Shown here one piece after another: positions 1-8,052 of a stretch of DNA of 64,000 nucleotides (position 1 is the stretch's first letter; each line of letters starts with the position of its first letter). The stretch lies in assembly GCA_964497855.1 (NCBI GenBank), contig CAZCFM010000001.1, positions 62,001 to 126,000 of the forward strand, in the 5' to 3' direction. Source of the DNA: CAYLNG01 sp964497855 (GTDB taxonomy: Bacteria; Verrucomicrobiota; Kiritimatiellia; SS1-B-03-39; UBA6053). A program made the position numbers and the translations under genes. The notes beneath the pieces were generated by a model. The model was given only the letters and a program-made list of their open reading frames with translations, was not told the DNA's origin and ran no database searches.

Positions 1-96
1 GCCTCCCTCCACAACGACCTCTGGGTAGCCCCCGTACGCGACATCATCGCCACCTGTCCGGGCAAGCTCCCGCCCAGGTCCGAGACTCCCGCCTGA
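1..96 (+). CDS. C-terminal tail of an unidentified protein (partial)
   Basis: The frame open at the first base runs to a TGA at 94-96 and gives about 31 residues, including HNDLWVAPVRDI. The beginning of the gene lies outside the window. The piece is too short to assign to a family. It could also be chance open frame in GC-rich DNA, but it ends shortly before the next gene on the same strand. Confidence 0.35.
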   Translation, partial: ASLHNDLWVAPVRDIIATCPGKLPPRSETPA

Positions 97-214
97 TCAT
101 CGGACGCCAAGCCGCCCGGAAAACAACGTCTATTTTCACGCGTCCCGCACTTGGCAGTGCTTCCATTCTGTGCTTAAAAGCAAGCATGCAGAACGAGTTG
201 CCGGGAACTGTATC

Positions 215-2947
215 ATGAACGCAGTTGAAATCGAAGAGGCGGTATCCGCCCTGGCGGAGCTTCCCTTTGATGCGGAAACCTTTCCCTACGCGTTTTTGGA
301 GGCGTTCGGGAACAAGACCACCACCCTGAAGCGGCTGCAAAGCGGGACCAGCAATCAGTCGGACCTGCCGGGCGGGGTTTTGCAGCGCAACAACATCCAC
401 ATCACGACGTGTGCGGCGGGCGAGGTAGCCACGACCCTGAACTCCCTGCGGGAAAGCCCCGCCACCGCTAAACAGAAGGCCAAGTTCATTCTGGCCACCG
501 ACGGCGAAAGCTTCGAGGCCGAGGATCTGGCCGGCGGCGAAACCGTGGCCTGCGCCTACAGGGATTTCCCCGACCACTTCGGTTTTTTTCTGCCCCTGGC
601 CGGGATCAGCACCGTCAAACAGATCCGTGAAAACGCCTTCGACATCAAGGCCACCAGCCGCCTGAACCGCCTGTACCTGGAACTGATCAAAGACAATCCC
701 GAGTGGGGAAAAGAGGCGCGGCGGCACGACATGAACCACTTCATGGCCCGCCTGATTTTCTGCTTTTTCGCGGAAGACACCGATATTTTTACCGGCGGCT
801 GCCTCTTCACCGACACCGTGGAGCAGATGAGCGCGCGGGACGCCTCCAACACCCACGAGGTGATCTCGGAAATCTTCCGGTCCATGGCCACCGCCATCGG
901 GGAGCGCAAAAGCGCTGGACTCCCCCGCTGGGCGGACGCCTTTCCCTACGTGAACGGCGGACTGTTCTCCGGGTCGTCCGAGGTGCCGCGCTTCAGTAAG
1001 TTTGCGAAAGCCCACCTTCGCCAGATCGGAACCCTCGACTGGACCAAAATCAACCCCGACATCTTCGGGTCCATGATTCAGGCCGTGGCCGACGACGAGG
1101 AGCGCGGGGCCCTGGGCATGCACTACACCAGCGTGCCGAACATCCTCAAGGTGCTAAACCCCCTCTTTCTCGACGATTTGCGCGAAAAACTGGAGGAGGC
1201 GGGCGACAACAAGCGTAAACTCCTCAACCTCCGCAACCGCATGGCCCGCATCCGGGTCTTCGACCCCGCCTGCGGCTCCGGGAACTTTCTGGTCATCGCC
1301 TACAAGGAAATGCGGGCCATCGAGGCGGAGATCAACCGACGGCGCGGGGAAACCAACCGCCGCAGCGACCTGCCGCTCACCAACTACCGCGGCATCGAAC
1401 TGCGCGATTTCTCGGCGGAGATCGCCCGACTCGCCCTCGTCATCGCCCAATACCAGTGCGACGTGCTTTACCTCGGCCAGAAAGAGGCCCTCGCCGTCTT
1501 TCTCCCCCTTGAAGCCAACAACTGGATCACCTGCGGCAACGCCCTCCGCCTCGACTGGCTCAGCATCTGCCCCCCCACCGGCACCGGCGTCAAACTCCGC
1601 TCCGACGATCTCTTCGACACCCCCCACGACCAGGCTGAAATCGACTTCCAAAACGAGGGAGGGGAGACCTATATCTGCGGGAATCCGCCTTTTATTGGCA
1701 CGAGGAAACAAACCGATGAACAAAAAAACGATTTAAAATCTGTATTTGCATCACTCACTGAGCACTGGAAAAATGTCGATTATGTAGGCGCTTGGCTCGT
1801 TAAAGCAGCTGAATATAATAAAAATACATTTGCGCCATTTGCATTCGTTGCCACAAATAGTTTATGTCAAGGCCAGCAGGTTTCAATTACGTGGCGCATT
1901 CTCTTGAAAATGGGCTTTCGCATACGCTTTGCCCATACTTCCTTCATTTGGTCGAACTTAGCTGCAAACAAGGCGGGTGTGACCGTGGTTGTTATAGGTA
2001 TAGACAACCGATGTACGGGAAACCGTATCATTTTCGATTCTGACAATATTCGGGTTGTTGAAAACATTAACCCTTATCTAACAGAGCACAAAGTTGACTA
2101 CATACCTTCCAGTAGAAGACCCATTTTCATTAATGAATATATGGATTATGGTGTTTACTATTCAAAATCATCAGGGTTGATTTTACGACCAGACGAAGCA
2201 TCTTCTTTAATAAGAAACGGACTAGATAATTCATTAATAAAGAAATTTTTAGGCTCCTCGGAATTTATTAACGGAAAAGAACGATATTGCCTTTGGGTAC
2301 AGGATACCGACCTTCATCGAATTACCAAAATTCCAGAAGTCTTGGCCCGCATTGAATCAGTCAGGAAGGATCGACTAGATACCCGAGATAAATCCGTAAA
2401 TAAACTCGCTTCAAAACCCCACCAATTCCGTGAAATTAAGGGTGAAGAAAATGTAAAAATTCTAATTCCGATCGTTTCATCGGAAAACAGATCCCATCTG
2501 CCTGTCGGAATGGCTAATGGCAGCGTAATTCCTACAAATAAGGCGTTTTTCATTGGAAATCCACCGTTATGGTGCCTCGCTATACTTTCTTCTCGCATCC
2601 ACCTTACATGGATTGCCACAGTCTGTGGACGAATGAGAACGGATTTCTCCTACTCCAACACCCTTGGCTGGAACACCTTTCCGGTGCCGTCGTTGACGGA
2701 GCAGAACAAGCGGGATTTGACGCGCTGTGCGGAGGAGATTCTGCTGGTGCGGGAGGCGCATTTTCCGGCGACCATCGCGGACCTGTACGACCCGGAGGCG
2801 ATGCCCGACGATCTGCGGGCGGCGCACGAGCGCAACGACGAGACCCTGGAGCGCATCTACATCGGCCGCCGCTTCAAAAACGACACCGAGCGCCTCGAAA
2901 AGCTTTTTGAGATGTACACGAAGATGACGGGGGGAAAACATGTCTGA
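215..2947 (+). CDS. MmeI-like (type IIL/DrmMI-like) adenine-specific DNA methyltransferase
   Basis: Predicted N6-adenine DNA methyltransferase of about 910 residues, the modification and recognition subunit of a defence or restriction locus. The SAM-binding motif DPACGSGNF lies at residues 350-358 and the catalytic motif NPPF at 490-493. The helical spacer between them and the C-terminal part ending in a helix rich in charged residues follow the MmeI layout. I start at the ATG at 215, where MNAVEIEEAVS matches the usual family N-terminus; an upstream GTG at 170 is in frame. I see no clear PD-(D/E)xK nuclease motif in the N-terminal 150 residues, so it may only methylate. From about nt 1660 to 2650 (residues 480-810, the end of the methylase and the target-recognition domain) the DNA turns AT-rich with different codon use, which suggests exchange of the specificity domain. 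The stop overlaps the next ATG by 8 bases. Confidence 0.88.
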   Translation: MNAVEIEEAVSALAELPFDAETFPYAFLEAFGNKTTTLKRLQSGTSNQSDLPGGVLQRNNIHITTCAAGEVATTLNSLRESPATAKQKAKFILATDGESFEAEDLAGGETVACAYRDFPDHFGFFLPLAGISTVKQIRENAFDIKATSRLNRLYLELIKDNPEWGKEARRHDMNHFMARLIFCFFAEDTDIFTGGCLFTDTVEQMSARDASNTHEVISEIFRSMATAIGERKSAGLPRWADAFPYVNGGLFSGSSEVPRFSKFAKAHLRQIGTLDWTKINPDIFGSMIQAVADDEERGALGMHYTSVPNILKVLNPLFLDDLREKLEEAGDNKRKLLNLRNRMARIRVFDPACGSGNFLVIAYKEMRAIEAEINRRRGETNRRSDLPLTNYRGIELRDFSAEIARLALVIAQYQCDVLYLGQKEALAVFLPLEANNWITCGNALRLDWLSICPPTGTGVKLRSDDLFDTPHDQAEIDFQNEGGETYICGNPPFIGTRKQTDEQKNDLKSVFASLTEHWKNVDYVGAWLVKAAEYNKNTFAPFAFVATNSLCQGQQVSITWRILLKMGFRIRFAHTSFIWSNLAANKAGVTVVVIGIDNRCTGNRIIFDSDNIRVVENINPYLTEHKVDYIPSSRRPIFINEYMDYGVYYSKSSGLILRPDEASSLIRNGLDNSLIKKFLGSSEFINGKERYCLWVQDTDLHRITKIPEVLARIESVRKDRLDTRDKSVNKLASKPHQFREIKGEENVKILIPIVSSENRSHLPVGMANGSVIPTNKAFFIGNPPLWCLAILSSRIHLTWIATVCGRMRTDFSYSNTLGWNTFPVPSLTEQNKRDLTRCAEEILLVREAHFPATIADLYDPEAMPDDLRAAHERNDETLERIYIGRRFKNDTERLEKLFEMYTKMTGGKHV

Positions 2948-3118
2948 CGTGATTTTGTACACCACCGAGGATGGGAAGACACGCATCGACCTGCGTGTGG
3001 AGGGCGGGACCGTCTGGCTTCATCAGTTGGAGATTGCGGAGTTGTTCCAGACTTCCAAGCAAAACGTCAGTCTGCATGTTCGTAATATATTGAAAGATGG
3101 TGAGTTAGACGAATCGGC

Positions 3119-3143
3119 AACTGTCAAGAAATCCTTGACAGTT
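3119..3143. repeat. Inverted repeat A inside the RhuM remnant
   Basis: Perfect 10-bp arms AACTGTCAAG and CTTGACAGTT flank a 5-base loop. It shares the core TGTCAAG-n-TCCTTGACA with the second inverted repeat 31 bases downstream. Confidence 0.75.
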
Positions 3144-3173
3144 CAGATACCTCGCTTCCGAATGTTATCACCA

Positions 3174-3196
3174 GTTGTCAAGGAATCCTTGACAAC
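3174..3196. repeat. Inverted repeat B inside the RhuM remnant
   Basis: A 23-base palindrome with 11-bp arms (GTTGTCAAGGA and its complement) around a single central base. It is the second, more perfect copy of the element at 3119-3143. Confidence 0.8.
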
Positions 3197-3250
3197 TCAT
3201 CGCTCCAATTCCCGTTGGACTCGTTTGGAAATATATTGCAAGGATGCCGC

Positions 3251-4657
3251 ATGACTACCACTCAGCAAGTTGATGTATGGCTTCAAGTGAGAAAAGAGAC
3301 CCGTACCCTTGAGTTTAAGGAGGCGAAAACGCAGTACGATTTCCGAAAACTCTGCAAGTATTGCGTGGCCATTGCGAATGAATCCGGAGGATTTTTGGTG
3401 CTGGGCGTGACCAACAATCCTCCCCGGAAGGTGGTGGGCAGCGCGGCGTTCCAAAATACGGAGGAAACAGCTTCCAAACTGTTTCAGACACTTGGGTTCC
3501 GTGTTGACGTTGAGGAGGTGGATCATCCGGATGGACGGGTGGTGGTATTCCGGCTCCCGGGTCGCCCCCGGGGTACCGCCTATTCTTTTGAGGGCGCGTA
3601 TTGGATGCGGGTAGGAGAGGAACTCCAGCCGATGTCGGAAGATCGGCTACGTGCTATTTTCACGGAAGGTCAGCCCGATTGGCTGTCGCTTCCGGCTGCT
3701 CCTCCGGTTTCCGCCCAGGAGGTTGTTCAGTTTTTGGATACTCAGAGTTTTTTTGATCTGCTGAAACTGCCGTATCCCGCCGATCAGCGGGGCGTGCTCG
3801 GACGGCTAGTGGAGGAGCGCTTGATTGCAGAGGCAACGGGTGGGTATGAGATCAGCAATTTGGCGGCAGTATTACTGGCAAAAGATTTAAATGCCTTTGA
3901 GGGCCTTTCCCGCAAAGCGTCACGGGTGGTGGTGTATCGTGGAGAGGACAAGCTCCACACCAAAACGGATAAGACAGGCGCCAAGGGATACGCGGTTGGA
4001 TTCCAAGGCCTGGTGGAATATGTGATGGGGATGCTTCCTCAGAATGAGGTGATCGAGAAGGCTCTGCGGGTGGAGAGTAAATTACTGCCGGAAGTGGTCA
4101 TTCGCGAGCTTTTGGCCAATGCCCTGATTCATCAGGACTTCGAATGTGGCGGGGGATGCCCGATGGTGGAGATTTATTCAAACCGGGTGGAAATCAGCAA
4201 TCCCGGCGAACCTATCGTGCCGGTGGAGCGGTTTATTGATGGCTATCAGTCGCGTAATGAGCGACTAGCGGATTTGATGCGTCGATTTGGGATTTGCGAG
4301 GAAAAAAGCAGCGGGATCGACCAGGTAATTGGAGCGGCGGAAGCGCATCAGCTCCCGGCTCCGGATTTTCAGGTGGGATATCAACGGACGATTGTGATCT
4401 TGTATGGCCCACGTCCTTTCCGTCTCATGGACCGGAGTGACCGTATTCGCGCCTGCTATCAGCATTGCGCTCTGCAATGGGTACTTCGGCAACAGATGAC
4501 GAATCAATCCCTTCGAGAACGATTCGGTGTGTCAGATAGCAGTACAAATTCTGTCTCACAGATTATCACCGCCACCATCGAGGCGGGTTTAATCAAACCC
4601 AACCCCAGCATAGCTCCCTCCCGAAAGTACGCCCGCTACCTGCCCATTTGGGCATGA
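3251..4657 (+). CDS. Schlafen/AlbA_2-domain ATP-binding protein
   Basis: A 468-residue protein. The N-terminal part (about residues 10-130) carries the AlbA_2/Schlafen-like signature ETRTLEFKEAKTQ followed by ANESGGFLVLGV. The C-terminal half (about 280-380) looks like the RecG-like HATPase_c_4 domain, with VIRELLANALIHQDF, then VEISNPGEP and EEKSSGIDQVI. The last 60 residues resemble a winged helix. The start at 3251 is chosen because AAGGA at 3240-3244 lies 6 bases upstream; a longer frame begins at 3215 inside the RhuM remnant. Such proteins are frequent in defence islands and mobile elements, usually as regulators or nucleic-acid-binding factors. The exact role here is unknown. Confidence 0.8.
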   Translation: MTTTQQVDVWLQVRKETRTLEFKEAKTQYDFRKLCKYCVAIANESGGFLVLGVTNNPPRKVVGSAAFQNTEETASKLFQTLGFRVDVEEVDHPDGRVVVFRLPGRPRGTAYSFEGAYWMRVGEELQPMSEDRLRAIFTEGQPDWLSLPAAPPVSAQEVVQFLDTQSFFDLLKLPYPADQRGVLGRLVEERLIAEATGGYEISNLAAVLLAKDLNAFEGLSRKASRVVVYRGEDKLHTKTDKTGAKGYAVGFQGLVEYVMGMLPQNEVIEKALRVESKLLPEVVIRELLANALIHQDFECGGGCPMVEIYSNRVEISNPGEPIVPVERFIDGYQSRNERLADLMRRFGICEEKSSGIDQVIGAAEAHQLPAPDFQVGYQRTIVILYGPRPFRLMDRSDRIRACYQHCALQWVLRQQMTNQSLRERFGVSDSSTNSVSQIITATIEAGLIKPNPSIAPSRKYARYLPIWA

Positions 4658-4805
4658 ATCTTATTTCATCGCAACCGGCATTTCAGGGAAAGCAAAAACC
4701 TAACATCTTGCAAATGAACACTTTCTTATTTTGTTTTCAACGGTACTTCCCGACGGGAGACCTGTCGGTTGACTCAATCCCGCCCCTGTGTAAAGAGAGC
4801 ATTTT

Positions 4806-6863
4806 ATGACCCATTCCCTGAAAACATTTCCTTCTGTGTCGGTGACCTACGCGGGCGACGGCGGGTCGGTCCGCGCCAATGAGCTGGGGATGCGGCCGAT
4901 GCAGGAGCGGGCGTATCAGAAGCGGGGGGAGCAATACCTGCTGATCAAGTCGCCGCCGGCTTCGGGGAAAAGCCGGGCACTGATGTTCATCGCTCTGGAC
5001 AAGCTGGAGAATCAGGGTCTGAAAAAGGCCCTGATCGTGGTGCCGGAGAAGACCATCGGGGCCAGTTTTGCGGATGAACCGCTTTCGCGTTTCGGTTTCT
5101 GGGCGGATTGGAGGGTGGAACCGCGCTGGAATCTCTGCAACGCTCCCGGCGAAGATGGAGGCAAGGTGGAGTCGGTGCGGGTGTTTCTGGAGAGCGGGGA
5201 TCGGGTGATGGTGTGCACACACGCGACCTTCCGTTTCGCGGTGGACCGCTTCGGCGTGGGAGCCTTCGATGACTGTTTGATCGCGGTGGACGAGTTTCAC
5301 CATGTGTCCTCGAATCCCGATAACAAGCTGGGAACGCACCTGGCGGAGTTTATTTCGCGCGGGAAAACCCATATCGTGGCGATGACGGGATCGTATTTCC
5401 GGGGCGACGCCGAGGCGGTGCTCCATCCCACGGACGAGGCCCGCTTTGAAACGGTGACCTACACCTACTATGAGCAGTTGAGCGGCTATGAGTATCTGAA
5501 ACAACTGGACATGGGCTATTACTTTTATGCGGGAAGCTATGCGGTTGAGATTCTGCAGGTGCTGAATCCGGAGGAGAAAACCATCGTCCACATCCCCAAC
5601 GTCAACGCCCGCGAAAGCACCAAGGACAAAATCCGCGAGGTGGAGCACATTCTGGAGGAGCTGGGCGAGTGGCAGGGGGCGGATCCGGCGACCGGATTTC
5701 AGTTGGTGAAAACCCGCGAAGGCCGTCTTTTGAAAATCGCGGATCTTGTGGAGGATGATCCCCGCAAGCGGGACAAGGTGACGGCGGCGCTGAAAGATCC
5801 ATCGCAGAAGAACAATCGCGACCATGTGGACATCATCATTGCCCTGGGCATGGCCAAGGAGGGCTTTGACTGGATCTGGTGCGAGCACGCGCTGACGGTC
5901 GGGTACCGTTCGAGTTTGACGGAGATTGTGCAGATCATCGGGCGGGCCACGCGGGACGCGCCGGGCAAAACGCGCTCCCGTTTCACCAATCTGATCGCCG
6001 AGCCGGACGCCGCCGAGGAGGCGGTCACCGAGGCGGTGAACGACACGCTGAAGGCGATTGCGGCCAGCCTGCTGATGGAACAGGTTCTGGCGCCGCGCTT
6101 TGAGTTCCGTCCCAAACGACCGGAGACCGGGCCGAGTCCGGGATACGATTATGGTCCGGGAGGCTATCAGGCGGAGCGCTGCAATGTGGGTTATGATCCC
6201 GCATCCGGCAAAATTCAGTTGGAACTCAAGGGGCTGGCGGAACCGGCCAGTCCGGAAGCCTCCCGCATTTGCAGGGAGGATCTTACCGAGGTGGTGACGG
6301 CTTTTGTGCAGCAGAAAGGGAATCTGGAGCGGGGGCTCTTTGACGAGGAGCTGGTGCCGGAAGAGCTGACCCAGATTCGCATGGGGAAAATCATCAAAGA
6401 GAAATATCCCGAACTGACACCCGAGGACCAGGAGGCGGTCAGGCAACACGCGGTGGTGGCGTTGAATGTGATCCAACAGGCGAAAGGGTTCCTGTTTCAG
6501 GACAGCAGCTCTCCGCCGGAGAAAGCGAACACCTCTCTGATTGACGGGGTGAGGCGATTCGCCATGGATGTCCGGGATCTGGACGTGGATTTGATCGACC
6601 GCATCAATCCTTTTGGCGAGGCCTACGCGATTTTAGCGAAATCCATGAACCCGGAGCGGCTGCGGCGTCTGCACGAAATCATCGGGGCCAAACGCGTGAG
6701 TCTTTCCTTGGAGGAGTCCCGGGACTTGGCCAAGCGCGCGTTGCGTTTCAAGCAGGAGCGGGGGCGAGTGCCGTCGATGACGGCGGCGGATCCATGGGAA
6801 AGGCGGATGGCGGAGGGTGTGGCTTATCTGCAACAGAAAGTCCGGGAGCAATCCAATGGCTAA
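4806..6863 (+). CDS. SF2 DEAD/DEAH-box helicase of a defence-like locus
   Basis: A 685-residue superfamily 2 helicase or DNA translocase. Motifs run in order: Walker A SPPASGKSR (49-57), Walker B DEFH (162-165), motif III TGS (194-196), motif V GMAKEGFDW (348-356) and motif VI QIIGRATRD (376-384). Residues 400-685 form an accessory region. Its last 45 residues contain ALRFKQERGRVPS followed by WERRMAEG, which resembles helicase-associated repeats and is echoed in the next protein. The stop overlaps the ATG of the GIY-YIG gene, so the two are translationally coupled. The family resembles helicase subunits of restriction-type systems, but no nuclease motif is visible in this chain. No classic Shine-Dalgarno beyond AAGAGAG stands before the ATG. 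Confidence 0.85.
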   Translation: MTHSLKTFPSVSVTYAGDGGSVRANELGMRPMQERAYQKRGEQYLLIKSPPASGKSRALMFIALDKLENQGLKKALIVVPEKTIGASFADEPLSRFGFWADWRVEPRWNLCNAPGEDGGKVESVRVFLESGDRVMVCTHATFRFAVDRFGVGAFDDCLIAVDEFHHVSSNPDNKLGTHLAEFISRGKTHIVAMTGSYFRGDAEAVLHPTDEARFETVTYTYYEQLSGYEYLKQLDMGYYFYAGSYAVEILQVLNPEEKTIVHIPNVNARESTKDKIREVEHILEELGEWQGADPATGFQLVKTREGRLLKIADLVEDDPRKRDKVTAALKDPSQKNNRDHVDIIIALGMAKEGFDWIWCEHALTVGYRSSLTEIVQIIGRATRDAPGKTRSRFTNLIAEPDAAEEAVTEAVNDTLKAIAASLLMEQVLAPRFEFRPKRPETGPSPGYDYGPGGYQAERCNVGYDPASGKIQLELKGLAEPASPEASRICREDLTEVVTAFVQQKGNLERGLFDEELVPEELTQIRMGKIIKEKYPELTPEDQEAVRQHAVVALNVIQQAKGFLFQDSSSPPEKANTSLIDGVRRFAMDVRDLDVDLIDRINPFGEAYAILAKSMNPERLRRLHEIIGAKRVSLSLEESRDLAKRALRFKQERGRVPSMTAADPWERRMAEGVAYLQQKVREQSNG

Positions 6864-8052
6864 GAAACAAATCACGGACGAAGATATCGACCTCTTGAAT
6901 GAGCTGGAGGTGGACACCGCACCGGATGCGAAGGATGCTGTTTCCGCGAGAGAACAGCGCATTCTTGCGGGCTTTGAGGAGATTGTGAACTTTGCCAAGG
7001 AGCACGGGCGTGTGCCACAGCATGGGGAAGACCGGGATATTTTTGAACGGATCTATGCCGTGAGGCTGGATCGTATCCAGGCTTCGGGGGAGTGCCGGGA
7101 AATCCTGAAAGACAAAGATATCCTTGGGCTGCTCTCGGAAAATCACGGAGGGGCAAGCCTGGTCAGGGAGGTCCCGGAAGAGGATGTGGCGATATTAGAG
7201 GCCTTGGGCGTGGAGAAAGCGCCGGGAAGCGATATTGCCCAATTGGCGTATGTGCGATCCCGCGAGGAAATCCAGTCGGCGGAAGAGGTTGCCCAAAGAT
7301 TGCCCTGCAAGGATTTCGACCGGTTTCAACCCGTCTTCAAAATCGTTCAGACCGACCTGGACTGCGGAACACGGCAAACGGTGAAATATCAGGACAATGC
7401 GGAAGTGAAGGTCGGAGATTTTTTCATTCTGGATGGACAGAAAGTGCTGGTGGCCGCGATGGGGGCACCCACGGTTTCCACCTATGGTCGTCCCAACCCC
7501 CGCTTGCGCGTTATTTATGATAATGGGACTGAAAGTGATCTGCTGTTGCGCTCCCTGCAGAGGGCACTCAACAAAGACAAGGCCAGCAGAAGAATCGCCG
7601 AAGCTGGATACGGGCCATTGTTTGCGGGTGAATCATCAGACGGAGACCTCGACGCGGGAACGATTTACGTTCTGCGCAGCCTTTCCAATCATCCTTTTAT
7701 CCAGCAAAACCGGGACGTGATCCATAAAATCGGGGTCACGGGCGGGAGTGTCGAAAACCGAATCGCCCACGCGGAAAAGGATCCAACGTTTCTACTCGCG
7801 CCCGTGGAAGTTGTCGGATCGTATAAACTGGCGAATCTCAACCGTTCCAAGCTGGAGAACCTTTTGCACAAATTCCTCTCCCCTGCCCGGCTCGACATGG
7901 AGCTGCAGGACCGTTTCGGTTTTGATGTGAAGCCCAGAGAGTGGTTTCTCGTTCCACTCCCGCTGATTGAGGAAACCGTCCAGCGCATCCTGGACGGAAG
8001 CCTCAGCAGGTGCCGCTATGACCCAACGCTGGCACAATTGGTTCCACAATGA
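6856..8052 (+). CDS. GIY-YIG nuclease (T5orf172/MUG113 type) coupled to the helicase
   Basis: A 398-residue protein, probably the DNA-cleaving partner of the helicase. The C-terminal third is a GIY-YIG domain: TIYVLR (269-274), KIGVT (291-295), then Arg302 and Glu334 in the usual order, ending with AREW-like REWFLVPL. The N-terminal half has two related segments, EDIDLLNELEVDTAP (9-23) and EDVAILEALGVEKAP (109-123). It also holds IVNFAKEHGRVP (43-54), which resembles the helicase C-terminus. A middle part (150-250) is rich in beta strand. The ATG at 6856 overlaps the helicase stop by 8 bases; a longer in-frame start at 6817 inside the helicase gene is less likely. Confidence 0.85.
   Translation: MAKKQITDEDIDLLNELEVDTAPDAKDAVSAREQRILAGFEEIVNFAKEHGRVPQHGEDRDIFERIYAVRLDRIQASGECREILKDKDILGLLSENHGGASLVREVPEEDVAILEALGVEKAPGSDIAQLAYVRSREEIQSAEEVAQRLPCKDFDRFQPVFKIVQTDLDCGTRQTVKYQDNAEVKVGDFFILDGQKVLVAAMGAPTVSTYGRPNPRLRVIYDNGTESDLLLRSLQRALNKDKASRRIAEAGYGPLFAGESSDGDLDAGTIYVLRSLSNHPFIQQNRDVIHKIGVTGGSVENRIAHAEKDPTFLLAPVEVVGSYKLANLNRSKLENLLHKFLSPARLDMELQDRFGFDVKPREWFLVPLPLIEETVQRILDGSLSRCRYDPTLAQLVPQ

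Larger units (their letters stand above)
2940..3254 (+). pseudogene. RhuM-family gene remnant
   Basis: The first 55 or so residues match the start of RhuM virulence/defence-associated proteins: MSDVILYTTEDGKTRIDLRV, then a tryptophan-containing helix-turn-helix-like segment WLHQLEIAELFQTSKQNVSLH. Full RhuM proteins are about 300-340 residues. Here the family match stops after LDESATVKKSLTVQ, and the reading frame ends at about 104 residues. Two near-identical inverted repeats (3119-3143 and 3174-3196) sit exactly where the family sequence is lost, so recombination or deletion between copies is a likely cause. The ATG overlaps the methyltransferase stop, so the gene was once translationally coupled to it. 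RhuM function is not established biochemically. Confidence 0.6.

Noticed and set aside
3119..3196. Transcription terminator in the RhuM remnant
   Set aside because: The inverted repeats have no T-run after them and share a core with each other, so they look like repeats rather than terminators.
215..8052. DISARM or BREX system
   Set aside because: The methylase could fit, but no DrmA, DrmB, DrmC, PglZ, BrxC or similar partner is present.
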